This document shows positions 1 through 9,373 of a stretch of DNA of 39,497 bases, piece by piece. This stretch comes from Acidobacteriota bacterium (GTDB taxonomy: Bacteria > Acidobacteriota > Terriglobia > UBA7540), in NCBI GenBank assembly GCA_003225365.1, contig QHZN01000078.1:1-39497 (forward strand), read 5' to 3'. The position numbers and the translations under genes were made by a program. The notes below the pieces were generated by a model. It had not been told where the DNA came from. It searched no databases and saw only the letters and a program-made list of their open reading frames with translations. Every line of letters starts with the position of its first letter. Positions within the stretch are counted from its first letter, which is position 1.

Positions 1-3000
1 ATATGTTGGACCTGCCGATACTTGGTCAGGGTGAACAACGCAACCCTGGATACTTCATGACGCTGGTCCCCGGGGTCACGGGCCGCGGCGTTTCATACAG
101 TGGGTCCCCCCGGATGCTGAATACAACCGTCAACGGCAGCCAGAGCGCTAGCAACGAGTTTCAACTCGACGGTTCGCTGATTGGAAGCGCGGCCGAATAT
201 GCCGGTGACTTCCGGAACATTCCTTTTCCCCAGGATGCGGTCGGTGAATTCAAGGTGATCACCTTGCTTCCGCCCGCTGAATACGGAAGGACCGGCCAGG
301 GAATCACAAGCTTCACGCTCAAATCAGGGACCAATCAATTGCACGGGTCGGTTTATGAATACTTGCGGAATGAGAAACTGGACGCGATTCCTTTCTTTGT
401 TAACTCAAACCCTCCGGGTTGCAACGCCGAGGGGAAAAAGGTCGCACCATTTGTCAAATCTTGCCGGAATATCAACAAGCAGAACGAATTTGGCGCCACA
501 ATCGGAGGCCCGGTCAAGATACCCGGCCTTTATGATGGCCGCGAAAAGACGTTCTTTTTCGGTTGGTATCAGGGATTCCAGCTACGCAAACAACCGACTC
601 AAGGCCTTGACACGCTTCCCACCCCGGCCATGCGGGGCGGAGACCTAAGCAACATTCTTGGCCCGCAAATCAATATCGCCGCCTGCGGCGGTCCATGCAC
701 GGACGCTCTCGGACGACCGATATATGAGGGAGAAATTTACGATCCTGCGACACAGCGGAGCGTCGCCGCCGGGGCAGTAGATCCGGTTACAGGTTTGACC
801 AACACGACTGGCTCCGCGGCGCTCATTCGCGACGCTTTCGGGTTCGACAACGTCACGGGACTGGCGATTCCGGGTTCAGCGAATATCATTCCATCCGGCC
901 GAATCGATCCCGTGGCCGCGAAGATTTTTTCGTATTTCCCCGATCCGGTTCTCCCCGGCCAACGGTTCGGCTACACCAACAATTGGCTAACTGCCCGTTT
1001 GTCTCAGCAAGGCACGAACCAATGGGGGGCCAAGATTGACCACTCCATTTCTGAAAAGGACCGAATTAGTGGCGAATTTATCTGGTCACTGAACCACAAC
1101 CCATCGGGCGGGATCTGGCCTGGAGCCATCGGCGATGGAGGGATTTCGACAACCCAGCAGGATGTTGCTCGTTTCAGCCAGGATACGGTAATGGCGGCCA
1201 AGGTTATGACGATACCAATGTTTATACCTTTGACGAAAGCCTGAGTTGGACGAAGGGGCGCCACACCGTTAAGACTGGATTCGGGTACGTCAAGATGCAG
1301 CAAAACGACGGTGGATTTGGCCGACAATCCGGCTATCTGACATTTACTTCGGGGGAAACTTCCCTGGCCGGCCCGTGGTACCAGGATGGATGCAACGCCG
1401 GGAGTGAATGCCCGGGATTCGGCGCGGCAAGCTTCCTGCTTGGGCTCGGTAGTTACGGTGAAGCGGACGTATATGCGGCTCGAAACGCCGACCGGATGGG
1501 ACAATATTCAGCGTACGTTCAGGACGATTACAAGGTGACGCCGAAACTGACTGTGAACATTGGCCTTCGGTACGACCTCTTGCTTCCCGTCGTGAACAAG
1601 TACAATCAGTTCTCGTGGATGGATCCCACCGTCATGAACACGACTTATGGCGTGCTGGGCGCAATGGTCTTTGCATCTCCCTCCCGCCGTACCGGAGCAA
1701 CCACTTTCACCAAAGGGTTTGGACCCCGGATCGGATTGGCATACTCATTGAACCCCAAGACAGTGATACGCGCGGGCTATGGATTTCTTTACACAACGGG
1801 CGGAGCGGAGCGATCCAACCGAGGCTGCTGCAGCCAGGGCGGGTTTAACTCCACGAACAATCTAGGTGAGGATACCAGCACCGGATTCACAGGATTGCTG
1901 CCGGCCTTCACCTTAGCTGCCGGCTGGCCCGCATCAAACTTCCCTGCGCCGCCTTTCATCAATGAGAACTATGCAATCAAGGGAGCTCCTCACCCGATCT
2001 TTCCGGGAGATGGGCGACCTCCTGACATTCAGAACTGGACCTTTGGCATCCAACGGCAATTGCCGGGCCAGGTTCTGCTCGACGTTGCATACGTGGGAAC
2101 GGCGGGACGTCACTTGGTCAGCCGGTTGAGGCCGACGAATCAACTGAACAGCAAGTATATCTTCGATCCGACCATCGCGGGGGCATCACAAGGATCCAGC
2201 CCGTTGTTCAAACCAATTGCGGATCCGACAGTTCAGGCCTTGACCGTGGTTCAGGCAATGCCCGTGGACGCCGGTACTGGACATCAGTCGCCATTCACAG
2301 GGTTCGAGACGCTCATTCTCAGGTTTTACTCAGGACGCTTACAACAGCAGGGCGGAAAGGGCGCTCAGCATCAACGACTACCCGAGTAACCTCGTGATTT
2401 CTTATGAGTACGCGTTGCCATTCGGCTACGGCAAACGCTTTGCCAGTGCCAGCGGCCCTGTTGACAAAGTGGTCGGCGGATGGAGCGTGGCGGGCATCAA
2501 TCAATACCAGAGCGGGCGTCCCCACATGGTTTATGCTGGAAACAACCAGTATTCACCTTACGTCGGAGAAAATGGGTTTCTGATGCGCCCCAATGTTGTG
2601 CCGGGTGTAAGCCAAAAATCTCCGGCAGTGCTCAACAGCACGTTCAATCCGAATGGTGGAGTACTTCACAATGACGGATCGGCATGTTCCAGCGCCAATC
2701 CCTGCGACCCCTCAAATTCTATTGACCACGGGTCCCTATTGAACTTTAATGCCTGGAGTTTCCCGGGGTGGGGAAGCCTGGGCAATGCCCCCCGATCCAA
2801 TGGCGGAATCCGGCTGCCGGCATACCTGAATGAGGATGCGTCCTTCATCAAGAGGACCCGAATCAATGAACACGTGAATGTCGAGTTCAGAGCGGACTTC
2901 CTGAACGTCTTCAATCGCACGGTTCTCGGGCCTGACCAGGGCGGCGATCAGTACGACTCCATCTTGCAAAGCGACGCCGTCGCCTGGGGATATGGCGGGT

Positions 3001-3068
3001 TTGGCCACCTCACCAGTCAGGGCAATTACCCGAGGGAGATTCAATTCGGGCTGAAGATTAACTACTAA
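1..3068 (+). pseudogene. TonB-dependent receptor (Oar-like), 5'-partial, frameshifted and internally deleted
   Basis: This is the C-terminal two thirds of an outer-membrane TonB-dependent receptor of the Oar-like type common in Acidobacteriota; the N-terminal carboxypeptidase-regulatory and early plug part lies left of the window. Three consecutive reading segments make one protein: 3-1244, about 1190-2389 and about 2313-3068. The plug end (PGVTGRG, then NEFQLDG) and beta-barrel strands (NIGLRYDLLLP, FGPRIGLAYSLNP, DVAYVGTAGRHLVSRLRP) are visible, and it ends in REIQFGLKINY, a normal receptor C-terminus. The first shift is near 1187, where adding one base after 'gatacgg' restores DTDNGGQGYDDTN. 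At about 2310 the frame shifts again and some 40-50 residues expected between GFETL and SFSGFTQDAYN (the usual 'YNALQ...RRFS...YT.SK' stretch) are missing. Losing barrel strands suggests a true pseudogene, though the one-base shift could be a sequencing error. The substrate is unknown; the nearby glycosidases make oligosaccharide uptake plausible. Confidence 0.85.
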
Positions 3069-3087
3069 CCACTCAGAATTGGACTTT

Positions 3088-3129
3088 ACAAAGGGTGAGG
3101 ATCGCCACGAGGCGGTTCTCACCCTTTGT
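3088..3129 (+). terminator. Strong hairpin after the TonB receptor
   Basis: A 19-bp stem (3088-3106 with 3111-3129) closes on an ACGA tetraloop, with only wobble pairs as imperfections, starting 19 bases after the receptor stop. The outer arms read ACAAAGGGTGAG and CTCACCCTTTGT. There is only a short T-rich tail (TTTGTTTA), so it is either an intrinsic terminator of the receptor transcript or an mRNA 3'-end stabiliser. Confidence 0.75.
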
Positions 3130-3201
3130 TTATGCGTGGAAAATGTTGACAGGAATCAAGGAAGGGAAAAGTCTCTTGGGGTCGTATGTCGTGGAGCGGT
3201 T

Positions 3202-3283
3202 GTAGCGCCGGTGTGCTCACCGGCGAAGTCGGCGGAGATGAGGTCCGATTTTTGGACTCCGATGGTCCCATCCGAATCGGACC
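3202..3283. repeat. REP-like palindrome plus second hairpin
   Basis: GTAG (3202-3205) heads a perfect 8-bp stem, CGCCGGTG / CACCGGCG (3206-3213 with 3218-3225, loop TGCT). A second perfect stem follows, GGTCCGATT / AATCGGACC (3242-3250 with 3275-3283). They lie between the convergent ends of the receptor and the TPR gene and could also terminate the minus-strand TPR transcript. The GTAG head is shared with palindromes at 11391, 13560 and 14692. Confidence 0.6.
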
Positions 3284-3327
3284 GTCTATCGGAGACATCG
3301 TCGAAGCCGCCGTTCAATTCGTCGGCG

Positions 3328-4527
3328 TTAATTTTGGTTCTCCGCCTCTTTCCGTTTTTGGAGAGACTCGTTCAGTAATTTCTTATCCCTATTCTGGCCC
3401 TCTTTGACAAGTTTTTCGAAGATTCTGAGCTGCTTCTCGCTCTTTGCTTTTTCACCGATCCGCGCATACAGACCATAAAGCTGGTAATGGGCTTCCTTAT
3501 AATCCGGATCCAGTTCTATCACCTTGTTGAATGCCTCAAGCGCCTGCTTTGAGTCGCCCGTGCCCGCGTAACATTTCCCGAGCAGGAAGTAGGCCTGTTT
3601 CAGATTGGGATACACAGGAATTGTGATTCTCAGGTGATTGATGGCCAGCTGGTATTCCTTTTGATCGGTCAGCATGTCCGCCATGTAGTAATTGGCGAGA
3701 GGCTGGTTCGGATCTTCCTGGAGGGCCAATTGGAGCTCGGCCATGGCGTTGCGCGTGTCCTTCTTACGCCAATAAACCTGTCCCACGGCAAAATGAATGC
3801 CGGGGAAGGAGGGATCTTTCCGCGAGACTTCTTTGAATTCCCGAATCGCATCATCGAATCGATCACTGTCGGTGAAGACTTCAGCGTTCAGGGCATGCAG
3901 GAACGCCGAATCCGGAAAGCGCGCTGCCAGTTTCTCGCCGGCCTTCTGCGCAGCCGCCCGGTAGTCCACAACCAGTTGATATAGGACCGACGCGTCATCG
4001 GGATAATCGGCCATCAAACTCTCCAGTTGCTGGATCCCTTCGTAAAGGCGGCCCGATGAGCTGTACGCAAGGGCAAGGTAGTGCCGCGCCTGCGGGTCTT
4101 TGGGATTCGCGGACAATTCCTTCTCCATGGCCTTGATCGTCTTGTCAAAATCATTCAGTGAGTAGTACGAGACGCCCATCAGTCCATTGACACCCGGATA
4201 GAGCGGCGCGCGATTCAGTATCTTTTGGAAGATATCAATCGATTCTTGGAACTTGCCCTCTTGCTGGTCTAATGTTCCGAGAGCTTTCAATAACTCCGGG
4301 TCGTCGGGCGATTCCAACAAGGCCTGGCGGTAGAGTTTCTCGGCTCCTTCATAGTCCTTCGCTCTTATCAACTCGGCCGCCCGCGTGAAAACCGAGTCCG
4401 AGGTCTGAGGGACGGGCAGGGGAAAGGCAGGGCGCACGGTCGTGAACGGGATCAAAATCCCGCCCAGCAACAGGCTTTGAATCCAACTCGAATGAGGTGA
4501 TGTTCGCAGGGATATTCGTGAAACCAT
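3328..4527 (-). CDS. Exported TPR-repeat protein (paralogue 1)
   Basis: A 399-residue tetratricopeptide-repeat protein, probably a periplasmic or membrane-attached scaffold. The N-terminus has a basic, hydrophobic segment (about residues 15-35, LLLGGILIPF) that fits a signal peptide or anchor. From about residue 45 to 380 it is a run of 34-residue helical hairpins with the usual spacing (DYEGAEKLYRQAL, GKFQESIDIFQKIL, DSKQALEAFNKVIELDP), ending in a charged lysine/glutamate-rich tail. The start ATG (4527) lies 27 bases after the stop of the upstream TPR gene, so the two are very likely co-transcribed. It aligns along its whole length with that neighbour, as expected of a tandem duplication. 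No enzymatic domain is visible. In Acidobacteriota, such TPR proteins often sit next to Oar-like TonB receptors, as here, but a partner role is inference. Confidence 0.85.
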   Translation of the reverse strand: MVSRISLRTSPHSSWIQSLLLGGILIPFTTVRPAFPLPVPQTSDSVFTRAAELIRAKDYEGAEKLYRQALLESPDDPELLKALGTLDQQEGKFQESIDIFQKILNRAPLYPGVNGLMGVSYYSLNDFDKTIKAMEKELSANPKDPQARHYLALAYSSSGRLYEGIQQLESLMADYPDDASVLYQLVVDYRAAAQKAGEKLAARFPDSAFLHALNAEVFTDSDRFDDAIREFKEVSRKDPSFPGIHFAVGQVYWRKKDTRNAMAELQLALQEDPNQPLANYYMADMLTDQKEYQLAINHLRITIPVYPNLKQAYFLLGKCYAGTGDSKQALEAFNKVIELDPDYKEAHYQLYGLYARIGEKAKSEKQLRIFEKLVKEGQNRDKKLLNESLQKRKEAENQN

Positions 4528-4554
4528 GGCCTGAGGATTGGCGCCAGATGTCGA

Positions 4555-5730
4555 TCAATCCTTGGTGTCGCCAGCGCCTTTGTGAGTCTCTTCCACTCGC
4601 TTGCCTTTGTTCTCCCTCTCCTGGGCATATAACTTCTCGAACAAATCCATTTGCTGTCGGGATTTTTCGGGCTGCTTTATTCTCATGTAGATTTGTCCAA
4701 GCTGGTAATGGACGTTCTTGTCTTTCGGGTCCAATTCGGCGGCTTTTTCCAGAAGCTTCACGGCGTCATCCAGCCTGCCCTGTGCCGCATAACACTTGCC
4801 CAGCAAATAGTACCCCTTCATATAGTTCGGCTCGGCAGCGACGACGATTTCAAGCAGAGGGACCGCCTCGTTGACTCTCGAGCTCTTCAGGAGAATGTCC
4901 CCCAGGTAGTAGTTGGCCTTGGGGAGATTGGGATCTTCAGCCAATGCCAGCCGCAGCTCCTTCTCGGCCTTCGGATAGTTCACATTCAGATAATAGGCCT
5001 CGCCCAGGCCAAAATGGACGCCGGGGAAATCCGGCTCCTTGGCGATAACCTCCTTGTATTCGTAAATGGCTTCCGGATATTTTTCCTGGTCGGTGTGGCT
5101 TTCGGCCCTCAGCTCAAGAATATAGACCGAATTCTGATCCAAATTGCTCAAGTGATCGATGGCCTGTAGCGTAGCGGACTTCAGAAACCGGACGAGCTGA
5201 TAGAGCGCTCTTTCGTCGTTGGGGTCCTGTGCCAGGAGGATTTCGTATTGTCGAAGGGCGTCGGAGTTTCGATTCAGAGAGCGATACGCCTGAGCTTCAA
5301 AGTATCGAGCGCGACGGTATTGCGGGTTGGCTTCCAATTCCCGGTCGAAGGAGGAGAGGGCCTTCTCGAATTGGTTTATTCCAAAGTAAGAAAGCCCCAA
5401 ATAGAAATTAACTTCGGGGTATTGGGGCGCTCCGTCCAGCACCTTCTGGAAAGTTTCGATGGATTCAGGAAACTTCAATTCCGTTTGGTAAATGATACCC
5501 AATCTTTTGAAAATCTCAGGTTGGTTGGGGTAAGCTTTCGCCGCTTCGAGGTAAATCTTTTCCGCTCCGGCATAATCATTCCGCTTTTCAGCCTCGGCAG
5601 CTTGCCGCAGGTATTCCTCGGGGCTTTGGGTCTGGGCCATAAGAGGGCTGCAAAAAGCGGAAAGCGCAATGAAGGCAACGAGCGTGTAGATGATTCTTGG
5701 CGACGGATTGTTCGACGCCCGACTCAGCAT
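4555..5730 (-). CDS. Exported TPR-repeat protein (paralogue 2)
   Basis: A 391-residue TPR protein with a clear Sec signal peptide (residues about 12-34, IIYTLVAFIALSAFCSPLMA, cleavage probably after LMA). The rest is TPR hairpins (DYAGAEKIYLEA, LKFPESIETFQKVLDGAP, GRLDDAVKLLEKAAELDP) and a charged tail. Shared blocks with the downstream paralogue include FPG(V/I)HF, LALxEDPNxPxANYY and YxLLGKCYA. I chose the ATG at 5730 over an in-frame TTG at 5739, because a TATAAT box ends just upstream and would start the transcript almost on the ATG. It is first in a two-gene minus-strand unit. Function beyond protein-protein interaction cannot be read from the sequence. Confidence 0.86.
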   Translation of the reverse strand: MLSRASNNPSPRIIYTLVAFIALSAFCSPLMAQTQSPEEYLRQAAEAEKRNDYAGAEKIYLEAAKAYPNQPEIFKRLGIIYQTELKFPESIETFQKVLDGAPQYPEVNFYLGLSYFGINQFEKALSSFDRELEANPQYRRARYFEAQAYRSLNRNSDALRQYEILLAQDPNDERALYQLVRFLKSATLQAIDHLSNLDQNSVYILELRAESHTDQEKYPEAIYEYKEVIAKEPDFPGVHFGLGEAYYLNVNYPKAEKELRLALAEDPNLPKANYYLGDILLKSSRVNEAVPLLEIVVAAEPNYMKGYYLLGKCYAAQGRLDDAVKLLEKAAELDPKDKNVHYQLGQIYMRIKQPEKSRQQMDLFEKLYAQERENKGKRVEETHKGAGDTKD

Positions 5731-5738
5731 GGCCGGCA

Positions 5739-5744
5739 ATTATA
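5739..5744 (-). promoter_or_regulatory. Putative -10 box giving a leaderless TPR transcript
   Basis: On the minus strand TATAAT ends 8 bases before the ATG at 5730, so a start about 7 bases further would give almost no 5' leader. The -35 is poor (CTGACG, 15-base spacing). No Shine-Dalgarno precedes the ATG, which fits leaderless initiation. Confidence 0.4.
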
Positions 5745-5803
5745 CTACCGCTCCGGTGTCGTCAGGAATGTTCCGTTCGGCGGGGTAGCGTCGCAATTTC
5801 GAT

Positions 5804-5848
5804 GTAGAACCGGGCTTGAGGCCGGTATGTGCCGCTCTAAGGGGCGGC
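5804..5848. repeat. Degenerate GTAG-headed palindrome pair
   Basis: GTAG (5804) is followed by ACCGG...CCGGT (5809-5813 with 5822-5826), then GCCGC...GCGGC (5831-5835 with 5844-5848). The stems are short and imperfect compared with the other palindromes in the window, so this may be an old copy of the same class. Confidence 0.35.
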
Positions 5849-5893
5849 GCCACCTCAAACACCGAAACCCCTCAGGGTAACCGCCCCTCAGAA

Positions 5894-7360
5894 TTACTTT
5901 GGATCCTTTCTCTTAAATAGCGCTGACCAGCCCGGAGGTTGGGTGCCGCCTTCTTTATTGCTCTCCAAAGTGATTTCTCTGAGCGACTCGAGATCAAACA
6001 GTTTCAGGAAGTCGAACCGAATTTCCTCCTCCGATACTCCCGAATTGGCAGTATTCGCCTCAATTTCGGCTGAGCGCGAGGCGAGAAGCAGGAACCGAGT
6101 TTCTGGATGCGAAAGCAGGCGGAGGGTTTCGAGGTAAGCAGCCAGATTTTGGTTTCTAACCACGTGATAGCAGCCGCGATCGTAGATGAAATCAAATGGT
6201 TCGAGATTCGGAGGCGCCAGGACGTCGGCGTAAAGCCAATGAACATGGACTCCGGCGGCCGCAGCCTTCCGCCGGGCTTGACTCAGTGCCGTCGGCGCAA
6301 TATCGATGCCTGTGACATCGAATCCTTTGTTTGCCAGGAAAATCGCGTCGGTCCCGGAGCCACAACACAGATCGATTACGCGGCAGCGGGGAATCGCCCC
6401 CTCATTGACAAGTTTCATCAATTCATTGGCTGGCCTTCCAATATCCCACAAGGGCGGCTTGGAGCCACGATAATCGGAATCCCAAAGGTCCAGCAAGTGG
6501 GCTCCCTCCGGCCCATGCGGCAGAATCCCTGAGGCCAGGGGACGATCCTCCAAGACGGATTTTCCGCCTTTTGAAGGAATTGCAATCGTACCCGCGCCCA
6601 CGTCGGGAGGAGGGAGGGCGAGGCGGAAGGTCTTACCTTCATTCATTAAGGTCAGCAGGATCTGGTCTTTCGCTTCGTTCAAAATAATCCGCGTGGAAGG
6701 GACGTGTGAGCCGCGATCCTGGAAACTAAGGACGTGGATGAAACGAATGCCGTCCGGAACCTTCTCGGTTGCTGTTTCAATGGCTTGATATGTTGAGCCC
6801 AAGGGCTTGTCGGGTATAACTGCAACCCGCGCGACAAATTTTCGCGGCATTACAGTTTGCCAATAAACCTCACTTTGATCGGAGCCAACTCGTCCTCCGC
6901 GCATGGAGATTTTTGGCGCTTCAAGGGAGCTCAGGCACCAGTCAACCGGCTTGTTCGACGTCACATCCCGAACCTCGTCATCAACAATAAATGTCGACGG
7001 CTTCAAAATAATGATTCGACGAATCAGACGGGCATGGGATTCCTGTTCGTTGCTCCCTGTTGGGCTTCCCGCGGGTGGCGTGATGCTCCCAACCGCATAG
7101 ACAAATGATTGGTTCTCCTCGAATGCAGTCAGTCTCACTCCTGCACTCGCGGACTCTTCCACAAGAAGACTGGACACAACACCAAATGAGTCCCCCAAGG
7201 GGAGAGACTTTGCCGCTTCAATAACTTTTCCAACCTCAAGGCAAGGTTGCGATGAAGTCTCCTCCAAGCCCTTCGCGTGCGCAACCCTGCCGGGAATTGT
7301 CACTGTCAAAATCGCCAACAGAACTAGCAGGCAAGTTTTGAACAGGCATCTTGAGGGCAT
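5894..7360 (-). CDS. Exported heparinase-C-terminal-like domain fused to a SAM methyltransferase
   Basis: A protein of 488 residues from the ATG at 7360; the frame is open to 7489, but the internal Met begins a convincing signal peptide (KTCLLVLLAILTVTIPGRVAHA). Residues about 40-270 are a beta-rich region resembling the C-terminal beta-sandwich of heparinase II/III-family lyases (IIILKPSTFIVDDEV, RFIHVLSFQDRG); the catalytic alpha/alpha toroid of those enzymes is absent. From about residue 280 comes a class I methyltransferase resembling the TPMT-like group: an entry segment LWDIGRPANEL, motif I VIDLCCGSGTDAIFLA, acidic motif II VTGIDIA, and FDFIYDRGCYHVV. All SAM-binding motifs look intact. 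The export signal in front of a SAM-dependent domain is odd because SAM is cytoplasmic; either the signal is a membrane anchor with a cytoplasmic topology, or the domain does something else. Substrate unknown. It is divergent from the GH28-like gene, with a 269-base gap. Confidence 0.75.
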   Translation of the reverse strand: MPSRCLFKTCLLVLLAILTVTIPGRVAHAKGLEETSSQPCLEVGKVIEAAKSLPLGDSFGVVSSLLVEESASAGVRLTAFEENQSFVYAVGSITPPAGSPTGSNEQESHARLIRRIIILKPSTFIVDDEVRDVTSNKPVDWCLSSLEAPKISMRGGRVGSDQSEVYWQTVMPRKFVARVAVIPDKPLGSTYQAIETATEKVPDGIRFIHVLSFQDRGSHVPSTRIILNEAKDQILLTLMNEGKTFRLALPPPDVGAGTIAIPSKGGKSVLEDRPLASGILPHGPEGAHLLDLWDSDYRGSKPPLWDIGRPANELMKLVNEGAIPRCRVIDLCCGSGTDAIFLANKGFDVTGIDIAPTALSQARRKAAAAGVHVHWLYADVLAPPNLEPFDFIYDRGCYHVVRNQNLAAYLETLRLLSHPETRFLLLASRSAEIEANTANSGVSEEEIRFDFLKLFDLESLREITLESNKEGGTQPPGWSALFKRKDPK

Positions 7361-7415
7361 TTTATTTAAGGTGCGGGCCGCAATGTCGGTAGCCAGCGCT
7401 CGTATAGAAAAAGCA

Positions 7416-7444
7416 TTGACAAGGAAAAAGCAGCACACTATAAA
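7416..7444 (+). promoter_or_regulatory. Sigma-70-type promoter for the GH28-like gene
   Basis: TTGACA (7416-7421), a 17-base spacer and TATAAA (7439-7444) form a near-consensus promoter facing the GH28-like gene. The predicted start near 7451 leaves a leader of about 180 bases, long enough for regulation, but I see no recognisable riboswitch in it. Confidence 0.65.
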
Positions 7445-7629
7445 CCCAAGTCGGTGGTATGTAAATACTCTTTGCAGCCTATCAGACAAGCCCGGCGCTC
7501 TCAGCGTCTTCAGCGCTGCACCTCTACTGCACCAGACAAAGGTTCTTCAGGCTTCATTATAAGTATTAGAGCTTCCGAAGCCAGACCACACACGCCATGA
7601 ATATCAAAATTCCACCTGGAAGAGAAATC

Positions 7630-9261
7630 ATGCCAAAGCGATTTGCGAGAATTTTCGTGGTAGTAAGCGTCTCCCTGCTCATTCTGTCCCGTGCTCCATT
7701 GCTCTCGGCCCAATCGGGCCTAGATGTGTTCAACGTCAAAAATTATGGTGCCACGGGAAAGAAAGGCGACAACGCGAAACCTGCCATTCAGAAGGCGATC
7801 AACGCATGCGCGAAGGCAGGAGGCGGCATGGTCTACCTGCCTCCGGGCGAATACACTTCGGGCACAATCCACCTGCGCAGCCACGTCAGATTCTATATTG
7901 AAGCGGGCGCCACGCTGTACGCGGCCGAAGAAGACCGGGCGTATGACACCGACGGGTTGCTTTTCGGGGAAGATCTGGAAAACGTTACCATCGAAGGGCG
8001 CGGCACAATCAACGGTCAATCGAAATACGATTGGCGCATGAATGTCATTGACGACGGCTACATTCGCGACAACCAGAAGTCTGCCGAGGCGGCCGGAGTG
8101 CCCTTGATGAGGTCTTTCCCGAAGGGCATGGGAGTACGGAAGATCTACCCCCATATGATCAAGCTGCTTCGATCGAAGGACATCCGCATCCAGGGGATTT
8201 CCATAATTGACTCACCCAGTTGGACGATCTATCCATATGACTGCGAGCGGCTCCGGATCGACGGCATATACATTCACACCGACCAGCGGCTGGGCGTCTG
8301 GGCCGACGGCATTGACCCGGACGGCTGCCGGGATGTGATCATCGCCAATTGCGTCATCGAAACCGGCGACGATGCCATTGTCTTTTATTCCTCAGCCGCT
8401 TCAGGGGGGCCGCCGAAAGCCTGCGAGAGAATCACCGTGACCAATTGCCGCCTCTCCTCGTCGTCAAGTGCGATCAAGTTCTGCGATGGCAACTCCGTTG
8501 CCGTCCGCAATGTGACCATCGACAACTGCGTCATCACTCACTCGAATCGCGGGATAGCCTTCATGGTTTACGATGGGGGCGTGGTGGAGAATGTGGTGAT
8601 CACGAATATCACGATCAATACGGACCGTTTTGATTGGTTCTGGTGGGGCAATGGCGATCCGATCTACTTCACGGTCCAGAGGCGGAGCGAGAGCCTGGGC
8701 CTTCCCTTGAAGCCGGATGAGCCGCCGGCGGGCGTCATCCGCAACGTTCTTGTCCGCAATATCATCGCGCATGGAAAGGGGACTTGCCTGATCAACGGGC
8801 ATCCCGACAGTTGGCTCGATCAGGTGAATTTGGAGAACATCAAGTTGTATCTGTCAACGGACCCAACGGTTGCATACGACCGAACCGTCAACGCCATGCA
8901 ATTTCATTTTGCGAAGAATTTGACTCTGCGGGACGTTGAGGTGATATGGGACAAGCCCGAATACCGCCAATGGCAAAGTGCGCTCGCCTTCGAGGACGTG
9001 AAGGGGCTGAAGATAAACGGCTTTACAGGCGGGCCCGCCAAAGCCGACACGGAGAGCCCCGCCATCTTGTTCAACCGGGTTGAAGGGGCGACCATATCGA
9101 ATTCAACCGCGCGACCTGGCACACGGTTATTCCTGTGCGTGAAGGGCGAAAAATCGCGCGAGATTTATCTGGATGGCAATGAACTTCACCAGGCCCGATC
9201 GCCCTTTGAGATTTCCGATGGGGCGAAGGAGGGAGCGGTCAAGGCTGGTACCAATTTTTGA
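7630..9261 (+). CDS. Exported GH28-like (polygalacturonase-fold) protein
   Basis: A 543-residue right-handed beta-helix enzyme of the GH28 type, whose members hydrolyse polygalacturonan or rhamnogalacturonan. A signal peptide (ARIFVVVSVSLLILSRAPLLSA) precedes the pectate-lyase-type entry motif FNVKNYGATGKKGDNAKPAIQ. Two of the GH28 acids are at the proper spacing: Asp226 in ADGIDPD (replacing NTDG) and Asp247/Asp248 in GDDA, 21 residues on. The conserved GHG histidine is not seen (the region reads SSSSAIKFCD), while NRGIAF stands where RIK is usual. It is thus a divergent family member whose activity could have changed. I preferred the ATG at 7630 over 7597 because GGAAGAG lies 6-7 bases upstream and the signal peptide begins there. 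It probably helps degrade pectin outside the cytoplasm. Confidence 0.85.
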   Translation: MPKRFARIFVVVSVSLLILSRAPLLSAQSGLDVFNVKNYGATGKKGDNAKPAIQKAINACAKAGGGMVYLPPGEYTSGTIHLRSHVRFYIEAGATLYAAEEDRAYDTDGLLFGEDLENVTIEGRGTINGQSKYDWRMNVIDDGYIRDNQKSAEAAGVPLMRSFPKGMGVRKIYPHMIKLLRSKDIRIQGISIIDSPSWTIYPYDCERLRIDGIYIHTDQRLGVWADGIDPDGCRDVIIANCVIETGDDAIVFYSSAASGGPPKACERITVTNCRLSSSSSAIKFCDGNSVAVRNVTIDNCVITHSNRGIAFMVYDGGVVENVVITNITINTDRFDWFWWGNGDPIYFTVQRRSESLGLPLKPDEPPAGVIRNVLVRNIIAHGKGTCLINGHPDSWLDQVNLENIKLYLSTDPTVAYDRTVNAMQFHFAKNLTLRDVEVIWDKPEYRQWQSALAFEDVKGLKINGFTGGPAKADTESPAILFNRVEGATISNSTARPGTRLFLCVKGEKSREIYLDGNELHQARSPFEISDGAKEGAVKAGTNF

Positions 9262-9373
9262 TATTGCTCAACCATTAAAACGCAACCCGAATGAGTCAAT
9301 GATTAAATAGAGCTTAGTTACCTGCCGCCGAGGCAGACGGAATTTATTCATCTCATTCTCAGGAGGTTCCCCA

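Noticed and set aside
7361-7489. 43-residue N-terminal extension of the heparinase-like/methyltransferase protein
   Set aside because: The internal Met at 7360 starts a standard signal peptide; the extension would put a second hydrophobic stretch in front of it.
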